64,000 nucleotides of DNA, taken from assembly GCA_025356665.1 (NCBI GenBank), contig JANXRV010000141.1:13857-77856 (forward strand). Direction: 5' to 3'. A program made the position numbers and the translations under genes. Positions 1 through 6,877 of the stretch are shown here, in pieces (the stretch's first letter is position 1; the number at the start of each line of letters is the position of its first letter). The notes under the pieces are model-generated. The model made no database searches. It saw only the letters and a program-made list of their open reading frames with translations, and was not told the DNA's origin. This stretch comes from CAITSH01 sp025356665. GTDB lineage: Bacteria; Pseudomonadota; Gammaproteobacteria; Burkholderiales; SG8-39.

Positions 1-75
1 CTTTGCGGCGATGCCACGCGCTTTATCACAGGCGCCGGCTATCTGGTAGATGGCGGGGAGTTGACTGGGATCTAA
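1..75 (+). CDS. SDR-family oxidoreductase, C-terminal end only (partial)
   Basis: The reading frame open from base 1 encodes 24 residues and stops with TAA at 73-75. The residues FITGAGYLVDGGEL match the conserved C-terminal strand of classical short-chain dehydrogenases, where an F/Y-I-T-G stretch is followed by a V-D-G-G turn that packs next to the active site. Only this tail is in the window, so the substrate and the rest of the enzyme cannot be judged. The frame continues past the stop into an unrelated gene remnant. Confidence 0.7.
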   Translation, partial: LCGDATRFITGAGYLVDGGELTGI

Positions 76-387
76 ATAAAAACCGCCTGCGTTCATTACG
101 CCGCGACCGCGGGCGCTTGCTTGTTTTTCGGCATCAGCCACCTCAACGAGCGCATCACCATACGCGAGGGTGTGGTGCAACAGTCAAACTTCCACGACTA
201 CCCGATCCTGCGCATGAACGAGGCGCCCAAGGTGACGGTGAAGGTGATCTGCACCGACAACCATCCGGGCGGCGTCGGCGAAGCCGGCCTTGCCCCGATC
301 GGCGCGGCGGTGGGCAACGCCATCACCAAACTGACCGGCAAGCGCATCCGCACCCTGCCCTTTGATGCCAACCTGATCAAGGCCTGA
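76..387 (+). pseudogene. Remnant of molybdopterin-binding subunit of an aldehyde/xanthine dehydrogenase-type enzyme
   Basis: From base 76 to the TGA at 385-387 the frame encodes about 103 residues, of which roughly the last 85 look like the C-terminal end of the large molybdenum subunit of the xanthine dehydrogenase / isoquinoline 1-oxidoreductase family. Diagnostic stretches are QQSNFHDYPILRMNEAP and NHPGGVGEAGLAPIGAA, the second containing the GGVGEAG loop whose glutamate is catalytic in this family. Such subunits are normally 700 residues or more. There is no ATG, and the family similarity begins abruptly just after the SDR stop codon in the same frame. I read this as a 5'-truncated, non-functional leftover. 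The alternative is an unrecognised rearrangement that fused two genes. Confidence 0.65.
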
Positions 388-404
388 TCAGTCCTCAGCC
401 GCTC

Positions 405-442
405 AAAAGCCCTGCGCCGTGATTGCGGTGCAGGGCTTTTTT
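405..442 (+). terminator. Rho-independent terminator after the dehydrogenase remnant
   Basis: An 11-bp perfect stem (AAAAGCCCTGC at 405-415 with GCAGGGCTTTT at 430-440) is followed by more T residues. It sits 18 bases after the stop codon of the remnant and is a classical intrinsic terminator. Confidence 0.8.
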
Positions 443-466
443 CCCCTCCTTTTTGTATAGACAGAC

Positions 467-501
467 GGCTGAAAAGCCGCGCCAGGCGGGGCTTTTCAGC
501 C
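467..501. repeat. Dispersed palindrome, copy A (complete)
   Basis: A 12-bp perfect inverted repeat, GGCTGAAAAGCC and GGCTTTTCAGCC, surrounds an 11-base loop containing GCCAGGC. It is the most regular member of a family also seen at 5803-5836, 12926-12960 and, interrupted, at 63832-63861. The shared core is a GGCTGGAAAGCC-like arm plus a GCCTGGCGC-like loop. The flank CTATAGCGG also resembles the flank of the copy near the right end. It may act as a bidirectional terminator or as a REP-like element. Confidence 0.75.
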
Positions 502-639
502 TATAGCGGGCCAAAATTCAGCACCACTTCTCCGGTCGGCACAGGAACCGAACACCGCCGCGCCCGCCTTCTGGGATTACACTGGAAACTGTCCCGGGCG
601 GCGGCCGCCGCCGCGGGACTATATCGAGGGAGGTGCGAC

Positions 640-1068
640 ATGAAGAACGTCGGGCAAATCCTGGAAGAAAAAGGGCACGCGCTGTTATACGTTTCGCCCG
701 ATGCGACGGTGTTTGAAGCCTTGGGCGTCATGGCTGAAAAAAACGTCGGCGCCCTGGTCGTACTCGATGGCGAGAAGCTGGCGGGAATTTTTTCCGAGCG
801 CGACTATGCCCGCAAGATCATCCTGCTGGGCAAGGCCTCGAAAGAAACGCGGGTGCGCGAAATCATGACCGCAAAGGTGCTTTGCGTGAGTCCGGCGCAA
901 TCCATAGAGGAGTGCATGGCGTTGATGACCGAAAAGCGCATCCGCCATCTGCCGGTGCTCGATCACAAAAAGGTGGTCGGCGTCATTTCGATCGGCGATG
1001 TCATCAAGGAGGTGATCTCCGAGCAAAAATTCATCATCGCCCAGCTCGAGAGTTACATCCACACCTAG
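640..1068 (+). CDS. Tandem CBS-domain protein
   Basis: This 142-residue protein is almost entirely two CBS domains (about residues 8-62 and 75-130), a fold that binds adenosyl nucleotides such as AMP, ATP or SAM and usually tunes a partner enzyme or channel. The typical pattern appears twice: a V-x-P/S-x-x-S/T entry, then ALVV..GEKLAGIFSERDYAR in the first domain and RHLPVLDHKKVVGVISIGDV in the second. There is no catalytic or membrane domain, so it is a stand-alone sensor. An excellent Shine-Dalgarno sequence, AGGGAGGT, lies 6 bases before the ATG and fixes the start. It is convergent with the DUF1223 gene, and its partner cannot be inferred from neighbours. Confidence 0.9.
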   Translation: MKNVGQILEEKGHALLYVSPDATVFEALGVMAEKNVGALVVLDGEKLAGIFSERDYARKIILLGKASKETRVREIMTAKVLCVSPAQSIEECMALMTEKRIRHLPVLDHKKVVGVISIGDVIKEVISEQKFIIAQLESYIHT

Positions 1069-1087
1069 GCGCACGGATACGACCGGG

Positions 1088-1184
1088 GCATTTGCGGCGC
1101 CGCAAATGCGAAGCCCCGCGAGTGCATCGCAGGGCTTCAGTGAAGCGCCACGCCAGTGGCTTTTTATCGGCGCGCAATGCGCCG
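1088..1184. repeat. Nest of consecutive palindromes between convergent genes, including a bidirectional terminator
   Basis: Four structures follow each other in the gap between the CBS gene and the DUF1223 gene. They are a perfect 22-bp palindrome (1088-1109, half GCATTTGCGGC), a 7-bp stem GAAGCCC/GGGCTTC (1110-1138), a short stem GCCAC/GTGGC followed by five T (1147-1165), and CGGCGC/GCGCCG (1168-1184). The third has terminator form on the plus strand. The whole block probably ends transcription from both sides. Confidence 0.65.
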
Positions 1185-1203
1185 CAAACATTACCGTGAC
1201 CGC

Positions 1204-1992
1204 TCAACTGCGGCAGTAAGGCAGGGCAAGCGTCTGCAGCACTTCTCCGGTCTTGCGGTTTTGCACAAAGGCAACCGCACCGGCCTTGCCACGCTCGGCC
1301 GCGCCAAGCGCGGTACCAAGGCTCGCCGTGGCACGCCCTTCGACATTGAGCGCCACCGGGCCGCTCCACTCACGCGCGACGTAGTCGTGCAGCAAGCTTG
1401 CGCCCTTGTTCTCTCCGGCGCGCACTTCGCTTTTTAGTTCGCTCTGGTAAAAGGCGAGGTATAAGGCGGTGTCGGCCCGATCCTCGGGCTTTGCGGCAAC
1501 CGCGCTGCCCCTGAGCTCAAGGCGCCCGGCACCGGCGTCGCGAAACTCCAGTTCGATGCTGGCCCTGGCCGGTTGCGCGTTGATACGCTTTACCTCGTCG
1601 GCTATGCCGCCGGACCAACGGCGAAAATCGCGCCCCGCCAGCACGACCTGCGGCGTATAGATGACCGTGGACTTGTTAATGCTGCCGGTTTCCTTTTTCC
1701 GCTCCGTGAACTGCGGCTTGGCATAAGGGTCTTTCCAGCCAATGTAATCCCAGTAATCGACGTGCAGCGACAAAGCCACCGCCTTGTCGGCGGTGATGCC
1801 GGCGGCCGGCAGCGCGCGCAGCCAGCGGTCGGCCGGGGGACAGCTGTCACAGCCCTCGGAGGTGTAGAGCTCCACCAGCGCAACGGTAGCGGCACCGCTT
1901 TTGGCGCTGCAAACCGGCGCTGCTGCGACGCCGCCCGCCATCGCGCAGGCAAGCGCAACCGTGGCAATTTCCATAGAAAAACGAACATTCAT
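1204..1992 (-). CDS. DUF1223 domain-containing secreted protein
   Basis: The 262-residue product starts with a signal peptide (hydrophobic run TVALACAMAGGVAA, cleavage expected near residue 25). It continues into the DUF1223 thioredoxin-like fold, recognised by LVELYTSEGCDSCPPAD near residue 40 and ALSLHVDYWDYIGWKDP near residue 95. The C-x-x-C pair in that motif resembles a redox site, and family members are exported proteins of unknown function. The start is fixed by AAGGAG placed 6 bases upstream. Immediately before that site lies an array of nine 13-bp repeats, so expression could vary with repeat number. The function is unknown. Confidence 0.88.
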   Translation of the reverse strand: MNVRFSMEIATVALACAMAGGVAAAPVCSAKSGAATVALVELYTSEGCDSCPPADRWLRALPAAGITADKAVALSLHVDYWDYIGWKDPYAKPQFTERKKETGSINKSTVIYTPQVVLAGRDFRRWSGGIADEVKRINAQPARASIELEFRDAGAGRLELRGSAVAAKPEDRADTALYLAFYQSELKSEVRAGENKGASLLHDYVAREWSGPVALNVEGRATASLGTALGAAERGKAGAVAFVQNRKTGEVLQTLALPYCRS

Positions 1993-2010
1993 GTTGACTC
2001 CTTGTGGGCG

Positions 2011-2127
2011 CTAAATGTGGGTGCTTGATGTGCGGCCTAAATGTGAGTCCTTAATGTGGGTGCTTGATATGCGTACTTGATGTGGGTGCTTGAAGTGCGT
2101 ACTTAGTATGCGTACTTAATACGGATG
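2011..2127. repeat. 13-bp minisatellite, nine tandem units
   Basis: Nine consecutive 13-bp units with perfect spacing begin at 2011, 2024, 2037, 2050, 2063, 2076, 2089, 2102 and 2115. Typical units are CTTGATGTGGGTG and CTTGATATGCGTA, with several substitutions between units. The array ends 19 bp upstream of the DUF1223 start codon (minus strand), directly in front of its ribosome binding site. Confidence 0.9.
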
Positions 2128-2255
2128 CGTAACGCCGGCCGCAAACCCTTTCCGCCAGCTCGCGGGATCTCTTGCCGCGCTCTGACGGTCTTGAAAGATC
2201 CGCGCCGCTGCAGTTTGGTCGCCCGCAGGCCGCCAAACTTACAGTTTGCATTCAT

Positions 2256-2285
2256 TTGCCGGTCGGGCCGGGCAAAGTTCATAAT
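2256..2285 (+). promoter_or_regulatory. Candidate sigma-70 promoter of the MFS gene
   Basis: TTGCCG (2256-2261) and CATAAT (2280-2285) are separated by 18 bp and lie about 48 bp before the MFS start codon. Each box matches the consensus at several positions, but this is a visual call only. Confidence 0.35.
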
Positions 2286-2332
2286 GCAGGGCAAGTCACC
2301 GTGATGCACATTCCCCGCCCTCCCCATCCGCC

Positions 2333-3511
2333 ATGAACAACCGCTCCGAGTCAGGGTTGCTGGGCGTTGCCGCGCTGGCACCGTTTTTCCTCAGCTCATT
2401 TTCATGGAATTTCGCCCTCGGCTCGACCTATATCCTGGTGCCGCTGTTTGCGCGCTCACTGGGCATGTCGGGGGTGCAAATCGGCACGCTGCTGGCGCTG
2501 CCTGTGGTGCTGCAAATCATGCTCAACCTGCTTGGCGGTGCGTTCTCCGACCGCCTCGGCGGCAAAAATCTCGCCATGGCGGCATGCGTAATGACCGTGC
2601 TGTCGGCACTGCTATACATGGTGGCCGACAGTTTTTCGCTGATACTTTTAGCGCAAGTGATAATGATCATGGCCCGCGCCATGTTCTGGCCCGCAACCTG
2701 GTCGATGGCAAGCCAGTTGCCCGGTTCACCGGGCGTGCAGATGGGCCGGCTCAACGCCGCCACCAATGCCGGCCAGATCTGCGGCACCGCCGGCGCGGGC
2801 TTCATCATCGCCGGGGCGGGATTTCGCGCCGGTTTCGCCGCCATGGTGCTGGCCGCGCTCATCGCCCTCGTGCTAAACCAGATGTTCCGCCACGCCAAAC
2901 GGCCGCGCGGCAAACCCCAGCCGATGATCGCCACCTACCGCATGCTGCTCAAAAAGCGCAGCATCCTCTTCGCCATGGTCTGCGCCTATGTCTCGGCGCT
3001 GCCCATATCGCTTTCGTTTTCGTTTTACCCGATCCTGATGGTCGAGCAGGGCTTCAATTCGGACGCCGCCGGCGCCTTGATATCCCTTCGCGCGGTGGGC
3101 GCCATTATCGGGGGCTTTATCGCCGGCCATGTGCTCAAACAGGTGCGCAGCATCGCGGCACCGCTTACCGCGGCAGTAGTGATCGGCATCTCGGTGGCGT
3201 TGGCCGCCGCCTTCACACACCCTGCACCAATCACGCTATTCATGCTCGGCCTGGGCGCGGGCTCGGCGCTGATGACGATTTATTTCCAGATGCTGATCAG
3301 CAAGGTGAGCCCCATGGAAACACGCGGCTCGGCCATGGCGCTCGGTGGCCTGGGCTGGGGTGTGTCACACTTTTCAACACCGATGCTGATGGGTTTTTTC
3401 AAGGACTGGCTGGACATTCGAACCGCCTTCTACATAATAGGCATGATCGCGCTGCTGTGCGGGCTGGCGCTGCCGGCGCTGCAACGCTGGGCCTTCGCCA
3501 AGCCCGAATGA
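2333..3511 (+). CDS. MFS transporter
   Basis: The 392-residue product has twelve hydrophobic segments and the major facilitator pattern. After the second helix there is a GAFSDRLGGKNLAM loop, the usual motif A (G-x-x-x-D-R-x-G). The N-terminal stretch ALGSTYILVPLFARSLGMSGVQIGTLLALP is typical of drug or small-molecule exporters. The substrate cannot be read from sequence. The Shine-Dalgarno is weak, and the ATG at 2333 is the only reasonable start before the first helix. It is the first gene of a same-strand run up to 5783, so it may be cotranscribed with the small membrane protein and the LLM oxidoreductase. Confidence 0.88.
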   Translation: MNNRSESGLLGVAALAPFFLSSFSWNFALGSTYILVPLFARSLGMSGVQIGTLLALPVVLQIMLNLLGGAFSDRLGGKNLAMAACVMTVLSALLYMVADSFSLILLAQVIMIMARAMFWPATWSMASQLPGSPGVQMGRLNAATNAGQICGTAGAGFIIAGAGFRAGFAAMVLAALIALVLNQMFRHAKRPRGKPQPMIATYRMLLKKRSILFAMVCAYVSALPISLSFSFYPILMVEQGFNSDAAGALISLRAVGAIIGGFIAGHVLKQVRSIAAPLTAAVVIGISVALAAAFTHPAPITLFMLGLGAGSALMTIYFQMLISKVSPMETRGSAMALGGLGWGVSHFSTPMLMGFFKDWLDIRTAFYIIGMIALLCGLALPALQRWAFAKPE

Positions 3512-3627
3512 GTTGCCACACCGTATAATCACCTTTATGGTCTTGCCGCTGTTTGCCGTCCCCTGCCGCTGGTCCGGCCGTGACGCGCCCGGGCAGACAC
3601 CCCGCTAACCCGCCTTCGGGAGATGGC

Positions 3628-3807
3628 ATGAATTTGAAATGGGCTTATCTGACTTTCGGCATAGGCATTCTCATCATCCTGATCGAGTACGTCATGGCGT
3701 CAAAGAAAAAAGACGGCATCACCGCCACCGACAAGAAAAGCATGATCGGACTGTTCTGGCTGTCCATAGGCGCGGCGGGCCTGGTGGCCTTCCTCGTTAA
3801 CGCCTGA
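3628..3807 (+). CDS. Small two-helix membrane protein
   Basis: This is a 59-residue protein starting MNLKWAYLTFGIGILIILIE. It has one hydrophobic helix at residues 5-22, a charged linker with KKKDG and DKKSM, and a second helix at residues 40-58. The frame is open further upstream, but the ATG at 3628 is preceded by CGGGAG and begins exactly at the hydrophobic part, so I prefer it. No family is recognised. It sits between the MFS gene and the flavin-dependent oxidoreductase, and could be a small accessory subunit. Confidence 0.65.
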   Translation: MNLKWAYLTFGIGILIILIEYVMASKKKDGITATDKKSMIGLFWLSIGAAGLVAFLVNA

Positions 3808-3859
3808 TGCGCTGCGATCATGGGCTGGCGCATGAAAATAACACCGTGAAAGTCGCGCT

Positions 3860-4909
3860 GTGAGCGCGGGCCTGCGCCTGGGCGTGCTGGACCAGTCGCC
3901 TATCATATCCGGACACACCCCGGCCGAAGCGGTGCGCGAGACCATCGCACTGGCCATTGAAGCCGAGAAGCTGGGCTATTCGCGCTACTGGCTGGCAGAA
4001 CACCACGCCATCACGGCACTGGCCGATCCCTGCCCCGAAATTCTCGTCGCCGCGGTTGCCGCGGCCACCTCGCACATACGCGTGGGCACCGGCGGCGTGC
4101 TGCTGCCCTATTACAGCCCGCTCAAAACGGCCGAGGTGTTTCGCATGCTCGAGGCGCTCTACCCGGGCCGCATAGACCTGGGCATAGGCCGCGCACCGGG
4201 CGGTGACATGACCACCGCCCGCGCCATGGGTGGGGGCCAGTACGCCGGCGCCGAGGATTTTCCGGCGCAGGTGCAAGACCTCGTCGGCTTCCTCGACGAC
4301 ACGCTGCCCGCCGACCACCCTTTCGCCCGCGTCAAGGCGATGCCCTCGGGCCCGAGCGCACCGCAGGTATGGCTGCTCGGTTCATCCGACTACAGCGGCG
4401 CGCTTGCCGCACACCTTGGCCTGCGTTTTGGCTTCGCCCATTTCATCAGCGCCCAGGGCGGCGACTCGGTGATGCGCGACTACCACGCCAAATACCAGCC
4501 CTCGGCGCGCGAACGCAAGCCGGCGGCGCTGCTCTGCTCCTTCGTGATTTGCGCCGACACCGACGAAGAGGCCGAGCAGCTGGCAAAAAGCATAGACCTG
4601 CGACGCCTGCACATGGCACTGGGCGTGGATGCACCGGTGCCAACATTGGCCGAGGCCGCGGCGCGCAATTACTCGCCGCAAGAACACGCCTACATCCGGC
4701 AGCAGCGCGCGCGCCTGGTGCTCGGCTCTCCCGACACCGTCAAGGCGCGGCTGCTTGAGCTTGCGGCGCAATACGGCGCGGATGAGTTGTCCATCCTGAC
4801 CATCACCGGCGACTACGCCAGCCGCCGGCGCTCCTACCAGCTGTTGGCCGCGGCATTCGGCCTGGCCAAACCCGCGATGCCGGCGGACAAGCAGAAAACC
4901 CCGGCCTGA
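3860..4909 (+). CDS. LLM-class (luciferase-like) flavin-dependent oxidoreductase
   Basis: The 349-residue protein belongs to the bacterial luciferase-like superfamily, using FMNH2 to oxygenate or reduce a small substrate. The N-terminus LGVLDQSPIISGHTPAEAV and the stretch LGYSRYWLAEHHAITALAD are typical of the MsnO8 subgroup, as are RVGTGGVLLPYYSPLK and YPGRIDLGIGRAPGGD. All are parts of the TIM-barrel FMN site. The start is GTG at 3860, since no ATG fits before the first strand. The length is normal. The downstream gene begins 8 bp after its stop, so they are probably cotranscribed. The substrate is unknown. Confidence 0.9.
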   Translation: MSAGLRLGVLDQSPIISGHTPAEAVRETIALAIEAEKLGYSRYWLAEHHAITALADPCPEILVAAVAAATSHIRVGTGGVLLPYYSPLKTAEVFRMLEALYPGRIDLGIGRAPGGDMTTARAMGGGQYAGAEDFPAQVQDLVGFLDDTLPADHPFARVKAMPSGPSAPQVWLLGSSDYSGALAAHLGLRFGFAHFISAQGGDSVMRDYHAKYQPSARERKPAALLCSFVICADTDEEAEQLAKSIDLRRLHMALGVDAPVPTLAEAAARNYSPQEHAYIRQQRARLVLGSPDTVKARLLELAAQYGADELSILTITGDYASRRRSYQLLAAAFGLAKPAMPADKQKTPA

Positions 4910-4917
4910 AACGCCGC

Positions 4918-5280
4918 ATGGCCCGTCCGCGCCTCACGCTGCACCGACGCTTCAACGAGATCGCCGTAGTGGTGTTTTTCGCCATCGCCGCCTGCGCGGC
5001 GGGTGTGGCCCTGGCGCTGCCGCAGGCCCCGCGCACCTTCCTGATCGACGCAAAACTGCGCGACGGCATCATGCAGGCGGCCGACATGCCTAGCCTGCGC
5101 AGCGCCGCGCTGAGCGTGGTTGACGAAACCAATCGCTCGCTGACGAGCGCGGGCCTCGCCCTCAACGCGGCCTTCGACGTGGCCCACTACGCACTTTGGG
5201 TCGCGGCGCTGTTTGCGCTTTTATCCGGGGCAATGGCCGTCTACACCCTCGCACGCATGGATCGCGACACCACAACATGA
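4918..5280 (+). CDS. Hypothetical membrane protein
   Basis: The 120-residue protein has a basic N-terminus, a hydrophobic segment at about residues 15-35 (IAVVVFFAIAACAAGVALAL) and a second near residues 90-112 (ALWVAALFALLSGAMAVYTL), with a soluble stretch of about 55 residues between. The topology suggests an N-in, C-in membrane protein with a periplasmic loop. No family is recognised. Its ATG lies 8 bp after the LLM gene, and its stop overlaps the start of the acetyltransferase gene in an ATGA, so it is translationally coupled. Confidence 0.7.
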   Translation: MARPRLTLHRRFNEIAVVVFFAIAACAAGVALALPQAPRTFLIDAKLRDGIMQAADMPSLRSAALSVVDETNRSLTSAGLALNAAFDVAHYALWVAALFALLSGAMAVYTLARMDRDTTT

Positions 5281-5783
5281 GCGCGCGCCCGCAAGCCGAC
5301 CTGACGCTGCGCCTCGCCAGCGAAGACGATGCACGCGTCATCGCGACCATGTCGCGTGAGCTCATCGAGACCGGCCTTGGCTGGTCATGGACCCCCTCAC
5401 GGGTGCTGCGCGCCATACGCGATCCGGACACCCTGACCCTTGTGGCCTGCGACGGCCCGGTCATCATGGGCTTTTCCATCATGCAGTTCGCCGCAGACCG
5501 CGCGCATCTTTCCTTGCTCGCGGTGCGCAAACTGCGCCAACGCCAGGGCATCGGACGGCGTATGGTGGCGTGGCTCGAAGCCTCGGCCCGCATCGCCGGC
5601 ATCGCCCGGGTGCATTTGGAACTGCGCGCAAACAACCACGTCGGGCGCGCCTTTTACACCGATATCGGTTTCGCCGAAGCGGCGCAAGTGCCCGGCTACT
5701 ACCGCGGCGTCGAAACCGCCGTGCGCATGGTGCGTGTGCTGCGCACCCACAACGAGTTGCCGCCGTTTCCCGATTTGTCTTAA
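5277..5783 (+). CDS. GNAT-family N-acetyltransferase
   Basis: A 168-residue GCN5-related acetyltransferase. The acetyl-CoA-binding motif A is visible as LLAVRKLRQRQGIGRRMVAW (R/Q-x-x-G-x-G/A), followed by HLELRANNHVGRAFYTDIGF, the usual motif B with the alcohol-side tyrosine. The substrate, an amino group on a protein or metabolite, cannot be inferred. The frame is open further upstream, but the ATG at 5277 overlaps the previous stop (ATGA) and starts at the first strand of the fold, so it is preferred. It is the last gene of the plus-strand run 2333-5783. Confidence 0.88.
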   Translation: MSARPQADLTLRLASEDDARVIATMSRELIETGLGWSWTPSRVLRAIRDPDTLTLVACDGPVIMGFSIMQFAADRAHLSLLAVRKLRQRQGIGRRMVAWLEASARIAGIARVHLELRANNHVGRAFYTDIGFAEAAQVPGYYRGVETAVRMVRVLRTHNELPPFPDLS

Positions 5784-6046
5784 GCCCCGCAGCGCAAGGT
5801 AGCTGGAAAGCGCCATCTGGCGCGGCTATTCAGCCATCCTCCGCTGAAATCCAGTGCGGAAATATATCCGGCGGCGCCGCGCTTCCCGACACCATGGCCT
5901 AATCATCCAGGTCATTGATGCCGGCCGAAGCGCGCAGCGCATCGTCGCTATAGAAGTTGCCGGTGGCCATGCCGTAGGCGACCTGGTGTGTTGGTGTTGT
6001 CGTTGTTTTGGCTACCGTCCCGGTCGCCGTGAAAGTACGCCGGCGC
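5784..6046. other. Intergenic region with palindrome and possible coding remnant
   Basis: Apart from the palindrome at 5803-5836, this gap holds a minus-strand frame ending at 5899 whose last residues, VAYGMATGNFYSDDALRASA, look like genuine coding sequence. The frame is lost upstream where it enters the enoyl-CoA hydratase 3' end. I could not identify it and treat it as a possible remnant only. Confidence 0.35.
5803..5836. repeat. Dispersed palindrome, copy B
   Basis: GCTGGAAAGCGCC, a short loop, then GGCGCGGCTATTCAGCC form an imperfect inverted repeat. It matches the family seen at 467-501, and carries the same CTGGCGCGGCT loop-to-arm junction as the copy interrupted by the insertion element at the right edge. 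Confidence 0.65.
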
Positions 6047-6814
6047 TCAGTTGAATTTTGAAAAATCCGGCGCGCGCTTTTCAAAAAATGCCGCGAACGC
6101 CTCTTTCGCCTCGGGCGAAGACAGCAGCGTGCCAAAGTGCGCGCTCTCGGTGGCCATCGCCTGTTCCACCGTTTTCATGTGCTGCGCCTTCATCAACTGC
6201 TTGGTCAGGCGCAGTGACGCGGGTGGTTTGGCGGCGAGTTTTTGCGCCGCTGCGCCCGCCACCGCCAGCAACTCAGCCTCGGGCACGATGGCGTTGACGA
6301 TACCGGCCTCGCACGCCTGCTCCGCGCCAAAGGGCTCTCCCAACATCAAAAACGCGGCGGCGCGCTGGTAGCCGGCCAGTTGCGGCAGCAGGAAGCTCGA
6401 GGCCGCCTCCGGGCACAGGCCCAGATTGACAAAGGGCAGGTGAAAGCGCGCGTTGGGCGCGGCAAACACCAGGTCGCAATGCAGCAGCATGGTGGTGCCT
6501 ATGCCCACCGCCGGCCCGCCGACCGCGGCAACAACGGGCTTGGTCGCATGGCTGAGGGTGCGCAAAAACTGAAACACCGGACTGTCGACGCTGCGCGGCG
6601 GGTTGTCGGCAAAGTCCTTGAGGTCGTTGCCGGCGGTGAAGCAACTGGCATCGCCGGCGAGCAGCATCACCCGCACCGCCGCGTCGCACTCGGCGGCGGC
6701 GATGGCGTCGGCCAGCGCCTGGTACATAGCGCGCGTGATGGCGTTCTTGCGCTCGATACGCTTGAAGCGGATGTGCTGGATATGGCCCTGGCGCTCGCTG
6801 GATATGCTGGTCAT
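6047..6814 (-). CDS. Enoyl-CoA hydratase/isomerase family protein
   Basis: This 255-residue crotonase-fold enzyme hydrates or isomerises enoyl-CoA in beta-oxidation-type pathways. The oxyanion-hole stretch AGNDLKDFADNPP is near residue 62. The conserved helix GGPAVGIGTTMLLHCDLVFA and NLGLCPEAASSFLLPQLAGY carry the positions of the catalytic residues. One glutamate (PEAAS) is visible, but the first one of the classic pair is not obvious, so an isomerase role is as likely as hydratase. It is divergent in function from the FadB-like gene nearby and lies on the same strand as the downstream-oriented acyl-CoA ligase, with 63 bp between them. Confidence 0.9.
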   Translation of the reverse strand: MTSISSERQGHIQHIRFKRIERKNAITRAMYQALADAIAAAECDAAVRVMLLAGDASCFTAGNDLKDFADNPPRSVDSPVFQFLRTLSHATKPVVAAVGGPAVGIGTTMLLHCDLVFAAPNARFHLPFVNLGLCPEAASSFLLPQLAGYQRAAAFLMLGEPFGAEQACEAGIVNAIVPEAELLAVAGAAAQKLAAKPPASLRLTKQLMKAQHMKTVEQAMATESAHFGTLLSSPEAKEAFAAFFEKRAPDFSKFN

Positions 6815-6877
6815 CGCTTCGGTCGGTTGAAATGGGATTTTGCCGCGGCCGCAGGAACGCCGCCAAGCCAGGAGGGG

